DNA from: Desulfovibrio sp.
Lineage (GTDB): Bacteria > Desulfobacterota > Desulfovibrionia > Desulfovibrionales > Desulfovibrionaceae
Assembly (NCBI GenBank): GCA_031272715.1
Contig: JAISTH010000091.1
Location: 1 to 45,604 of the forward strand
Direction: 5' to 3'
Length of the DNA: 45,604 nt
The translations under genes were made by a program, and so were the position numbers. The notes under the pieces were generated by a model. The model did not search any database. It had not been told where the DNA came from and saw nothing but the letters and a program-made list of their open reading frames with translations. This document shows, piece by piece, positions 1 through 7,418 of this stretch. Numbering within the stretch: position 1 is the first letter of the stretch; each line of letters begins with the position of its first letter.

Positions 1-18
1 TTTGGCGGGGCACTTCCC

Positions 19-261
19 CTAGCCGCTTTTACTGGCAGAAGCTCCAAATGGAGCCTCTGATCGGCTTGGCTCTAGGGCGAGAACCGAAAACACCCGATTT
101 TTCATTCTAAACTCCAGTCGACTTCTATTCTCTATTACAACAATTTCGGCAAATAAATCGCAAATGCCTTTTTGGCCTAATGAGTTGACAACACGACTTA
201 TTTGTTTCTCACATTGATAAGCCGGTATAAAGAGCATAATAGAATTGGGTAAATTATTCAT
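19..261 (-). pseudogene. Truncated family 2 glycosyltransferase (N-terminal fragment)
   Basis: An 80-codon ORF. Its first ~47 residues look like the start of a GT-A family 2 glycosyltransferase: the opening strand LFIPAYQCEKQISRVV, then a helix, then EIVVIENRS, which occupies the place of the usual nucleotide-binding DDGS motif. From about residue 48 on, the residues no longer resemble the family and the DNA becomes more GC-rich, with short inverted repeats such as GCTCC-AAAT-GGAGC near 49-62. The ORF then stops, about 170-250 residues short of a normal glycosyltransferase. A GGAGCA ribosome-binding site lies about 7 nt upstream of the ATG at 261, so the start is credible. The simplest reading is a gene cut by an insertion or deletion whose junction lies near 115-125. 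The element responsible cannot be named because the window ends here. Confidence 0.6.
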
Positions 262-354
262 TAGACTGCTCCAATCTAAAATATTATTGTTGAAAAGTTA
301 TAAGATAAATCCTCGTCACGGCAAGTCCATTTTGCGCTGCTTCACTATCCTGAA

Positions 355-611
355 TTTTATAGAGGGTTGCAAAACTATTTGAGTCCCTGAGGTGTGGGAG
401 GACGCCTCTACCACCCCCAGTCACCCAGTTGCCGCCGCATTAGTGCTCTTAGGGGGGCACTCATAGGGTTGTGGCCGTGCGTACGTGTTCGCCTCCCAGA
501 TGGGGGGCAGCTTGTGGTGGGCAACACGATGAATGTCGGATCCAAGGAAGGATTCCGACCTGTTTGCCCCTCAGCAGCGGCGACTCAAATATTTTTCGAC
601 CTTCTATAAAA
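355..611. mobile_element. 257-bp element with ~30-bp terminal inverted repeats (MITE-like or structured RNA)
   Basis: Bases 355-385 and 582-611 are imperfect inverted repeats. They match over TTTTATAGA, then GGT, then AAAA(C/A)TATTTGAGTC, with a 10-bp perfect core at 376-385 and 582-591. The AT-rich ends enclose a ~195-bp GC-rich interior with further hairpins: AGTGC...GCACT (440-459), GCCTCCC-AGAT-GGGGGGC (491-508) and GTCGGATCC-AAGGAA-GGATTCCGAC (536-560, one bulge). There is no ORF of substance. Size and ends suit a non-autonomous transposable element. A multi-branched non-coding RNA closed by a long stem is the alternative. I saw no second copy in the window. Confidence 0.55.
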
Positions 612-810
612 GAGACTTGGCTTAGTTTTTGCATAGTTTGCCATACCCTTCGAGTATAGATATTAAAATCAATTTGACAACGCACGAGGTTCTTTTTAAG
701 TTTGGTAACAGAATTTGGCAAGGTGATCAAGTATTTTCATTTACTACTGTGCTAGCATAGCGGAAAATATGTTGGGGATGTCATTATAAAAAACATCATG
801 CAGTGAAATC

Positions 811-823
811 GGCTCTAAGAGCC
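811..823 (-). terminator. Possible terminator hairpin after the GtrA-like gene
   Basis: GGCTC-TTA-GAGCC (minus-strand sense) lies 14 nt past the gtrA-like stop codon. A T6 run follows about 15-20 nt later (near 786-795), so the U-tract is displaced and this is only a weak intrinsic-terminator candidate. It sits at the expected end of the minus-strand gene set 837-5935. Confidence 0.3.
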
Positions 824-836
824 ATTTAGGCGGCGC

Positions 837-1250
837 TTAGCCTTCATTATATTTCTTATTGTAAAATACAATTGTGCATCTAAACCAATACACTGAGAAG
901 AAACTCACTACTACAGAACTAAGTTTTGGTAAATTATAACTTTCACCTAGTAACATGATAACTAAATTTGACACAATATATGTGATAGTTATCCCAATCA
1001 AACCAGAACAAATGAATAGAACAAGTTCTTTTTTTCTCCCGTGTCGCGCGAATTTATCAGTAAAGACCTTTTTTACCATTAATATATAAGCAAAAAAAAG
1101 ACCTACTGTATAACTGAGTGACGCAGCAACTGGAATACTAAAAATATCAAGCTTTAGCATGATTAAATAGCTACAATAATCAATAGCCAGTGATACGCTA
1201 CTGGCTATCCCATATCGGATAAAATGTATAATACGTTTAAGCATCATCAC
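837..1250 (-). CDS. GtrA family membrane protein
   Basis: A 137-residue protein with four predicted membrane helices and short basic loops, the normal size and architecture of GtrA (PF04138). The N-terminal signature IRYGIASSVSLAIDYCSY matches the family's first helix, and a typical cytoplasmic loop (VKKVFTDK) follows helix 2. GtrA proteins are thought to help move polyprenyl-phosphate-linked sugars across the inner membrane, or to act beside a glycosyltransferase that modifies O-antigen or wall glycan. The GTG start at 1250 overlaps the upstream gene's TGA stop (GTGA), so the two are translationally coupled. In-frame ATGs at 1247 and 1244 are alternative starts. AT-rich like its neighbours to 5935. 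Confidence 0.8.
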   Translation of the reverse strand: MMMLKRIIHFIRYGIASSVSLAIDYCSYLIMLKLDIFSIPVAASLSYTVGLFFAYILMVKKVFTDKFARHGRKKELVLFICSGLIGITITYIVSNLVIMLLGESYNLPKLSSVVVSFFSVYWFRCTIVFYNKKYNEG

Positions 1251-2686
1251 GCCTGGTTTGATAGCCCGACTTCGGTAATTTTACTTGACTCTTGGTATTC
1301 GTAGTCAGTGTTTATATCCCAAATGTTATATTCGCCATTATTTGCGATATTTTCAGCGGCGAGTAGGCCCATTATAATGCTATGATCCTGATTATTATAT
1401 TTAAATGATCCATATCTTCCGATTGGCGTAATGCATTTAATCCCCTGCATGTATTCACGAATCGCATCAATATGCTGCGTGTACCCACTTTCGTAAACGG
1501 GATAGCATTTGGGTATACGTACGACATGGCCAGAAATAACTGCGCTGTTTGCAAGAAGCTGTGTTTTGATTATATCGTCTTTCGCTATAGCTATTAATGA
1601 CTCATCTGAGGTATTCCAAATCGCATCTTCATTATAGCACCAATACTCCAAGCACAGAATTGTCTCTTTTTTGCCTTTATTAATCGTTGGGGTCCAGTTT
1701 TTGAAATTTGTAATTCTGCCAGTTTTCATGTTCTTTTGATGAATATATATCCATTGATCAGGGAATGGGCTAACGCCATCAATTAATAAATATACAAGTA
1801 TTGTATTTCTAAATTTTAGTTTTTGCGCAGACGCAATGACGGTTTTCGGTGCGCCTATCCCAAAGATGAGATCTGTGAGGGGCATTGAAGAAATCACATG
1901 GTCAAATGCAATTCGGCGCGCATCATCTAGTATTAGGATGGGGACGTTCGGATCCCCTTCTTGAATCTTTACAGCCTGTATAATAGTATTTTTTTGTATA
2001 GTTCCGCCATTATTTACAATTGCCGCAGCCAGTGATTCATATAACATCCCAGCCCCATTATTAGGGTATGCAAATTCTTCAACTAATGTTTTATGCTTAT
2101 TGTCTTTATTCCCAAGAACTGCAGCCTTAGCCGCCTCAAATAATGATAGTTTTTTAATGCGTTGTGCGGCAAAGTCAGCGCTAAGTTCGGAACACGGAAT
2201 CCCCCAAAGTTTTTCGCTGTACGACTTAAAGAAAATAGAAAATAGCCTGGCACCAAATCTTTTGGTTACCCAAGACTCAAACGAGCGGTTGCTGTCTTCA
2301 TCACTCATAAAGCAGGACTTCGCGTAGCTCGCAATGCAATGAGCAGACTCGAGCACACCCAATCCGTATACTGCATTGAATGCTTTTAATGGGTAATCAA
2401 AAAAAGTATTATTGTAATATATTCGAGTTAATCGCGATACCATTGAATATTTTCCATCAAGCATGTCAACCCAGAGTTTATTCACTCTTGTGTCATGGCT
2501 AAAAAAACGGTGTGGCCCGAGATCGACAAATTGTCCCCACAACGGAATGGTTTTTGCCATCCCGCCGACCGTGTCGGATGCCTCGTATATCGTGACATCC
2601 ACGCCGTAATTGGATAGTTGATATCCTGCGGCGAGTCCCGCTGGGCCAGCGCCGATGACGGCAACTTTTTTTACTTGACTGTTCAT
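1247..2686 (-). CDS. FAD-dependent oxidoreductase, UDP-galactopyranose mutase-like
   Basis: A 479-residue flavoprotein. The N-terminal dinucleotide-binding motif is AVIGAGPAGLAAGYQL, followed by YEASDTVGGMAK and LGPHRFFSHD. The last corresponds to the GPHxFH region of UDP-galactopyranose mutase and related amine-oxidase-type enzymes. The C-terminal PIGRYGSFKYNNQDHSI is the usual FAD-contacting end. UGM relatives in polysaccharide loci rearrange or oxidise nucleotide sugars or lipid-linked sugars; the exact substrate cannot be read from the sequence. The frame is open up to an ATG at 2800, which would add 38 residues (MTDGELLECLQF...). I chose the ATG at 2686 because the family normally starts within ten residues of the GxGxxG motif, but neither start has a strong ribosome-binding site. 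The stop overlaps the gtrA-like start. Confidence 0.75.
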   Translation of the reverse strand: MNSQVKKVAVIGAGPAGLAAGYQLSNYGVDVTIYEASDTVGGMAKTIPLWGQFVDLGPHRFFSHDTRVNKLWVDMLDGKYSMVSRLTRIYYNNTFFDYPLKAFNAVYGLGVLESAHCIASYAKSCFMSDEDSNRSFESWVTKRFGARLFSIFFKSYSEKLWGIPCSELSADFAAQRIKKLSLFEAAKAAVLGNKDNKHKTLVEEFAYPNNGAGMLYESLAAAIVNNGGTIQKNTIIQAVKIQEGDPNVPILILDDARRIAFDHVISSMPLTDLIFGIGAPKTVIASAQKLKFRNTILVYLLIDGVSPFPDQWIYIHQKNMKTGRITNFKNWTPTINKGKKETILCLEYWCYNEDAIWNTSDESLIAIAKDDIIKTQLLANSAVISGHVVRIPKCYPVYESGYTQHIDAIREYMQGIKCITPIGRYGSFKYNNQDHSIIMGLLAAENIANNGEYNIWDINTDYEYQESSKITEVGLSNQA

Positions 2687-2913
2687 ATGCGATCTTTGTT
2701 TAAATGTTTTGCGATGATGGATGGTTTTCAAAATTTTTTCATCATGAATTGTGTTCTTGTTGACAAATTGCAGGCATTCAAGTAGTTCGCCATCTGTCAT
2801 TTACAGGTATATGAACAACCTTGTTATGTTTGACTTAGCTTTTTGTTGACTATGTGGAGTTGTTGTGAACATCTATCTTTCAAATAATGTTCAAAAACTT
2901 ATCCCTATCCATT

Positions 2914-4221
2914 TCAGCAGGCAAATCTATTGCTGAAGCTTTTGGTCTGTTCAATAACATTGTCCATATTCAAGTATTCATATGCTCCAAAGCGTCCAAG
3001 AAGATCTATTCCCTGCTTTGAAAAATAGTTTAAAATTGCATTTACATTCGCCCTGTGCATTTTGTCATACACCACATATGCGTACTCGAATCGTTGGATG
3101 TTTATGAAATTTATATCATCGGCGGCCTTTATAAAGGCAATGGATTTCAAACCGTTCACAACATTATCGATAATTTGTGAATCCGTGGCGTTATCAATTA
3201 AATCATCTTTTTTATAGGTGATTTCCACCATGAATGTGCAACTTTCTGGGATGCAGTAGTCGGCTCCCAGAAAATCTAGTCTTGAAAGGCGATGGAAAAT
3301 AACGTTCTTGTCTGCCACCATGAAAGTGAAGTGGTCGCCAACGAGATTTTCCTTTACGTTAACGAGAAGAATGGCCAGTGAGTTATATCGCAAAGCACTG
3401 GCCGTGCGCCGAATATCTTCATCTGCAGGTTCGTAGATTGACGCTAGGATGTTTGCGGGCATCGTAGAGACGATGCGATCGGCAAAGAATGTCTTTCCAC
3501 CTGCTTCAACACTATACGAGTTCCCGACTCTGTCCAGTTTTGTCACCTCAGAATTGGTAAATATTGTAATTTTTTCGTTTAGTCTTTCATTGATCCTGTG
3601 TATAAAAGTTTGAGCGCCGCCGTGTTTTGGGTATTTGAAATATAATTGGTGTATGTAACCATCAACAGTCTCGCCTTCGGCACTTCGGAGTATGTCTTCT
3701 TTCGGCGGCTTGGGGATGCGTCCGACCATTTGCATGTCCATGAAAGCTGGATCGAATTTCCAGATTTTTTCATTGTAAGGCCGGAGGTATAGGTTTGTGA
3801 TGCCTTCTCCAAAAGTAGCCAAGAAAAACTGAAGCATGTTCTCAGGTTTATATTGCTCATAGGGATTGTTTATGAAAGTATTTACACAATAATCAAGATC
3901 CTTTTCGTTAAGTTTTGAAAGATCATTTTCAAAAGGGTATTGGATGAATTTCTTGTCGTGAACGATTTGATTTGATCGTCGCAGCGTGCGAACGTTATCT
4001 CCAAGCAATTCTTCAATTATTCGCATTGTCTTTGCATTCTTCGAGAAAAACATATGAGGCCCAATATCATATGTGATTCCATTTTCGCTGAAGCTGCGGC
4101 ATAAACCCCCTAAATTATTTTCTTTTTCAAAAATTGTGATTTTGGAAATGGTGGAGTGATCTTGCTGGAAATATGCAAGTGATAGTCCAGCTAGGCCTCC
4201 GCCCAAAATGATTAGGTTCAC
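2914..4221 (-). CDS. FAD/NAD(P)-dependent oxidoreductase, UDP-galactopyranose mutase-like
   Basis: A 435-residue flavoprotein, distantly paralogous to the product of 1247-2686. Features visible: N-terminal LIILGGGLAGLSLAYF, then NNLGGLCRSF, then YDIGPHMFFSKN, the mutase-like substrate/FAD segment. Near the middle, RPYNEKIWKFDP resembles the conserved tyrosine-bearing RPYNxKxW patch of the UGM family. The end is LLGRFGAYEYLNMDNVIEQ. Two such enzymes in series, next to a GtrA protein and heptose genes, suggest sequential modification of a sugar in glycan assembly. The start at 4221 lies four residues before the GGG motif. About 86 bp separate it from the SIS-domain gene upstream. Function beyond family level is inference. 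Confidence 0.75.
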   Translation of the reverse strand: MNLIILGGGLAGLSLAYFQQDHSTISKITIFEKENNLGGLCRSFSENGITYDIGPHMFFSKNAKTMRIIEELLGDNVRTLRRSNQIVHDKKFIQYPFENDLSKLNEKDLDYCVNTFINNPYEQYKPENMLQFFLATFGEGITNLYLRPYNEKIWKFDPAFMDMQMVGRIPKPPKEDILRSAEGETVDGYIHQLYFKYPKHGGAQTFIHRINERLNEKITIFTNSEVTKLDRVGNSYSVEAGGKTFFADRIVSTMPANILASIYEPADEDIRRTASALRYNSLAILLVNVKENLVGDHFTFMVADKNVIFHRLSRLDFLGADYCIPESCTFMVEITYKKDDLIDNATDSQIIDNVVNGLKSIAFIKAADDINFINIQRFEYAYVVYDKMHRANVNAILNYFSKQGIDLLGRFGAYEYLNMDNVIEQTKSFSNRFAC

Positions 4222-4307
4222 GATCTACTCAGATTATCGAGTATTTGAGCTAGAAAATAAGTCATGGATGCATTTCTGCATATTTATATTCCAGCAGGTG
4301 AATTTTT

Positions 4308-4955
4308 TTAGGTACTCCACGGAACCTCTTGAGATTCTGTTATGCGCGGTCGTCGGCAGGGCGATTCCCTCTCTTGCGACAATTTGCTGAGTATGCGCAT
4401 GCACATGTGCACAACGACCATATGCACGTCCTCAACGACCTGCATGTCGTTTATTTTTACATGGATGCAGTGTCTGGAAATATTTTTTAATCTCCCGCCA
4501 TCGTATCCGACCAAGGCGATAGTTTCGCCTCCATTTTGGTTGGCCCAATCTATTGCGTTTACGACATTCATGGAGTTGCCGCTTCCTGATATCCCGATTA
4601 CCAGATCGCCGGCCCTCATGAAATTTTTAAGCTGCTCAATGAAGACCGCATCATAGCTGACATCGTTGGCATAAGCCATAACAGTAGGAAAGTTATCGTT
4701 AAGGCATATTGCCCGATACTTCTTACGATTTCCGTAACTCAGCCCCTTGTTGAAATCACACACAAAGTGTGAAGCTGTGGCCGCAGATCCGCCGTTTCCC
4801 ATGGTGAATATCTGTTTGCCTTCCAGTCTCGCCATTACGAGCAAATCAAGGAAGTCTAAAAGTTCTATCTTCCCTATGTTTTGCAATTCGTTTTGAATGG
4901 TGGCGAGGTAGCCATCTATCTCCGGCAGTAAAATGCTTGCTCCAAGTACGTTCAT
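4308..4955 (-). CDS. gmhA: SIS-domain isomerase, GmhA-type (sedoheptulose-7-phosphate isomerase)
   Basis: A 215-residue single-SIS protein close to GmhA in size. GmhA converts D-sedoheptulose 7-phosphate to D-glycero-D-manno-heptose 7-phosphate. Recognisable segments: MGNGGSAATASHFVCDF (phosphate-binding loop), DVSYDAVFIEQ, GDLVIGISGSGNSMNVV (second phosphate loop with the SxSxNS pattern), and MQVVEDVHMVVVHMC, which carries the Gln and His of the metal/catalytic helix. Its C-terminus runs ~20 residues past the usual end (ESPCRRPRITESQEVPWST). The gene overlaps the GHMP-kinase homologue upstream by 4 nt and clearly belongs to the same heptose set. The gene name rests on family and context; other SIS isomerases are possible. 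Confidence 0.7.
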   Translation of the reverse strand: MNVLGASILLPEIDGYLATIQNELQNIGKIELLDFLDLLVMARLEGKQIFTMGNGGSAATASHFVCDFNKGLSYGNRKKYRAICLNDNFPTVMAYANDVSYDAVFIEQLKNFMRAGDLVIGISGSGNSMNVVNAIDWANQNGGETIALVGYDGGRLKNISRHCIHVKINDMQVVEDVHMVVVHMCMRILSKLSQERESPCRRPRITESQEVPWST

Positions 4956-5935
4956 ATACGATCCCTCTCTGGATAAATTAGAGTTGTGCCTTTTCTGTCG
5001 ATGCGAAATGGCATCTCATGCATATCTTTAAATGCTTTTCGAAATCTTGTATGATTTTGTTTTTTTACGTAAAAAAGCAAATATACTCTATCCCCAAGCT
5101 CAATATGCTTGCCACCAACGGCCCCGCTGTAGAGGCCTTTCTCATGCAAAGCAGCAATCTCAGGGTCAACTGGACTTGTTAAAATTTCTTTCTTTAATCG
5201 CCATTCTTCTTTCATAATTTCACCGAGTGCGTCGCCGTTTCCATGCATCAATTCATTTTGAAGCTTATTCGCGAGTGCGGTCATTAGTTTTACTACATTT
5301 ACTGCAGTTTGATTTTTGAAGTTTGTGTCAACATCTCTGGTGGTATTTGCCTCGATTTTTTTGCCGGAGTAAAAAAGAACAAGATTCTCTTGCATAGTTT
5401 TAAAGATATCAGTGGCGATATGCAATCTTTTTATCGTTACGGTGTCATCTTTATTAAAACTAAAATAGTTCAATCCTCCAAATGTGCTTGAGTATTGGTT
5501 TTGTTTCCCGATTTTCTTATTTAAAATATTCATTTTAAATTTACATGCCTGATTCGCGATTTCTTCTTGTGTTATATGTGTCCTATTGTATGCGTTACAT
5601 AGATTTATTAGGCCAACTGTGAATATTGACGAACACTTCATTCCGTTTTCTATGGGGATGTCAGATATTGCTGTGAAATTGACGTCCTTAATTTTATAAT
5701 GTTTGAAAATTTCCTTGGTAGCTGGGTGGTGAATTTCATCGATATTTTTACAATATTCTGTTTCCGTATATTTCAACGAATATCCATCCTGAAAGAAATT
5801 AGGACACATGGATAAAAACATATATTTATCTATACTCGCACTCAAGACCGCTCCACCATGTTGTCGGTAGAACTCTGGGATATCGCTTCCTCCATCCAAA
5901 AAGTTGATGTGAAACGGCGTGCGAGTTATTACCAT
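4952..5935 (-). CDS. GHMP-kinase homologue, HddA-like, with degenerate motifs
   Basis: A 327-residue protein aligning over its whole length with D-glycero-D-manno-heptose-7-phosphate kinase. The start ITRTPFHINFLDGGSDIPEFY and the HGGAVLSASIDKY segment are classical. The ATP-handling motifs are altered. The glycine-rich loop, normally like GSGLGSSS, reads NGMKCSSI. The catalytic Asp of GKQDQY is Asn (GKQNQY). The C-terminal GAGGGGF motif reads ELGDRVY. The fold should be intact, but ordinary kinase activity is doubtful. A GGGAG/AAGG ribosome-binding site precedes the ATG at 5935, which is also the boundary to GC-rich DNA. Coupled to gmhA by a 4-nt overlap. It may be a pseudokinase partner, a changed enzyme or a decaying gene. 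Confidence 0.7.
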   Translation of the reverse strand: MVITRTPFHINFLDGGSDIPEFYRQHGGAVLSASIDKYMFLSMCPNFFQDGYSLKYTETEYCKNIDEIHHPATKEIFKHYKIKDVNFTAISDIPIENGMKCSSIFTVGLINLCNAYNRTHITQEEIANQACKFKMNILNKKIGKQNQYSSTFGGLNYFSFNKDDTVTIKRLHIATDIFKTMQENLVLFYSGKKIEANTTRDVDTNFKNQTAVNVVKLMTALANKLQNELMHGNGDALGEIMKEEWRLKKEILTSPVDPEIAALHEKGLYSGAVGGKHIELGDRVYLLFYVKKQNHTRFRKAFKDMHEMPFRIDRKGTTLIYPERDRI

Positions 5936-6078
5936 GCCTTGCTCCCAAGAGTGAGCTTTTCAAGCTCTGGGCATGTCGACGGCGATGAACGGCGTGTTTG
6001 TCGGATTGCAACCCGCATGAGGAAGGCGTTCGCCTGTGCCGGACATCGCAAGCCAGAGGGGTTGACGACCGCGGTCAT
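5929..6078 (-). CDS. Short coupled ORF at the composition boundary (possible gene remnant)
   Basis: A 49-codon GC-rich ORF (MTAVVNPSGLRCPAQANAFL...) whose ATG overlaps the stop of the heptose nucleotidyltransferase/phosphatase gene (ATGA, 6075-6078) and whose stop lies just inside the GHMP-kinase start. No family recognised. Since GC-rich DNA ends at the same point, it may be the surviving start of a gene truncated when the AT-rich block was joined here. It could equally be chance. Confidence 0.3.
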   Translation of the reverse strand: MTAVVNPSGLRCPAQANAFLMRVAIRQTRRSSPSTCPELEKLTLGSKAW

Positions 6079-7418
6079 GCCGCCTGCTCTCCGGGGAATT
6101 CTGCTGCAAGAATGATGCTTACGGCCGCACCGATGTCCTCGGCCTCGAGGTCGGGTGTGGAGAGGCAGGCTCCATCGGCGCCCCCCATGCCCGTTTTCAC
6201 GAGAATGGAGCGTATGCCCGCATTGCGGGCGCACTGCATGTCCGTGGTCCGGTCGCCGACGAGCCAGCTTCGGGCGAAGTCGACATGCAGGTCCCTCCGT
6301 GCCGTCTCCAGCATGCCGGTGGCGGGCTTGCGGCACGTGCAGGGAACTTTCAGGTCCTTTCGCTCGCCGGGGAATCCGCCGTGGGGATGGTGGGGGCAGT
6401 AGTACAGCCGATCGATGTAGGCCCCCTCGTCTCCCAGCAGCGACTCCATGCGGTCGTGGATGCGCCTGAGGGTCGTCTCGTCGCATTCCCCCCTGGCCAC
6501 GACGGGCTGGTTCGTGACGACCACGGCCAACATGCCGGCGCGATTCAGCCGACGCACGGCGGCGGACGCTCCCGGCAGCAGGCGCATGTCCTCGACCTTC
6601 GACAGAAGCCCCACCTCCTCGTTGAGCACGCCGTCCCGATCCAGGAAGACGGCCCTTTGGGGCAGCCGGAGCGTCTGGGCGGCGAAGCGGCCGGAACGCA
6701 GGTCTCTCTCGGCGGCGTCGAGGCGTTCCGGGGTGCCCACGTCCTTGATGTACTCCGGGCTTGCATAGGCGGCGATGCGCGTCCCCGACCGGATCATCAG
6801 GGGGAAGAGATCCTTTGCGAAGTCGGCGGGCGCGGGCGTGTCCCTGAAGGGGGCGAGGGCGTTCTTGCGCATGCAGTAGAGGGCGGCGTTGACGAGGTTG
6901 CGGTATGCGGTCCCCTGGGGGTGCGGATAGGGGTGCATGCCCCGCACGAGTCCCTGGTCGTCCACGTCCAGGAGGTCGGAATCCCGCGGGTGGTCGTTGG
7001 GGTGGGCGAAGAGGGTGATTCCGGCGGCGCTGTCCCTGTGGAAGGCGACGAATCTGTCCAGGTCCACGTTGAGCAGCGTGTCGCCGTACATCACCAGGAA
7101 TTCGTCCTCCAGTCCGTCGAGGGCGTGAAGCGTGGCTCCGGCCGTGCCCTTCGGGACGCCGTCCTCCACGAGATCCACGGTGACGCCGGGCAGATGGAGG
7201 CCATGGCAGAACTCCCGGACGGCATCGGCCCGATGGGCGACCAGCAGTGTCATGCGACGCACGCCGAAGGCGGCGGCGTGGCGCATCTGGCGTTCCAGCA
7301 GCGGCGTGCCCTCCAGGGGGACGAGGGGTTTCGGCAGGAGAGTTCCGTCGGGGAGTCGCAGGCGTTCGGCAAGTCTCGTGCCCTTGCCTCCGCAGAGGAT
7401 GACGAGTTGGGGCGTCAT
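6075..7418 (-). CDS. Bifunctional heptose-1-phosphate nucleotidyltransferase / heptose bisphosphate phosphatase (HddC-GmhB fusion)
   Basis: A 447-residue two-domain protein. Residues ~1-240 are a sugar-nucleotide transferase: QLVILCGGKGTRLAE at the start, LLPKPLVPLEG, VMYGDTLLNVDLD for the metal-binding Asp, and LVNAALYCM. This is the HddC type, which makes GDP-D-glycero-D-manno-heptose. Residues ~255-445 are a HAD-IIIA phosphatase of the GmhB type: FLDRDGVLNEE with both catalytic Asp, VVTNQPVVARG, the zinc ligands CPHHPHGG and CTCRKP, and WLVGDRTTDMQCA. GmhB removes the 7-phosphate from heptose 1,7-bisphosphate, the step just before nucleotide transfer. Start taken at the ATG at 7418, which overlaps the upstream epimerase stop (ATGA) and begins at the domain's natural N-terminus. 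The frame is open further upstream only as a shadow of the epimerase gene. Confidence 0.88.
   Translation of the reverse strand: MTPQLVILCGGKGTRLAERLRLPDGTLLPKPLVPLEGTPLLERQMRHAAAFGVRRMTLLVAHRADAVREFCHGLHLPGVTVDLVEDGVPKGTAGATLHALDGLEDEFLVMYGDTLLNVDLDRFVAFHRDSAAGITLFAHPNDHPRDSDLLDVDDQGLVRGMHPYPHPQGTAYRNLVNAALYCMRKNALAPFRDTPAPADFAKDLFPLMIRSGTRIAAYASPEYIKDVGTPERLDAAERDLRSGRFAAQTLRLPQRAVFLDRDGVLNEEVGLLSKVEDMRLLPGASAAVRRLNRAGMLAVVVTNQPVVARGECDETTLRRIHDRMESLLGDEGAYIDRLYYCPHHPHGGFPGERKDLKVPCTCRKPATGMLETARRDLHVDFARSWLVGDRTTDMQCARNAGIRSILVKTGMGGADGACLSTPDLEAEDIGAAVSIILAAEFPGEQAA

Larger units (their letters stand above)
262..836. other. Gene-free stretch holding an inverted-repeat element
   Basis: No convincing gene. 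ORFs on both strands across 390-730 pass through the structured element at 355-611 and have no family resemblance. The flanks are AT-rich. Nothing else recognisable is present except the hairpin at 811-823 just beyond the gtrA-like gene. Confidence 0.5.

Noticed and set aside
394-730. Overlapping ORFs of 62-89 codons on both strands
   Set aside because: They run through the inverted-repeat element and have no family resemblance, and opposite strands are equally open.
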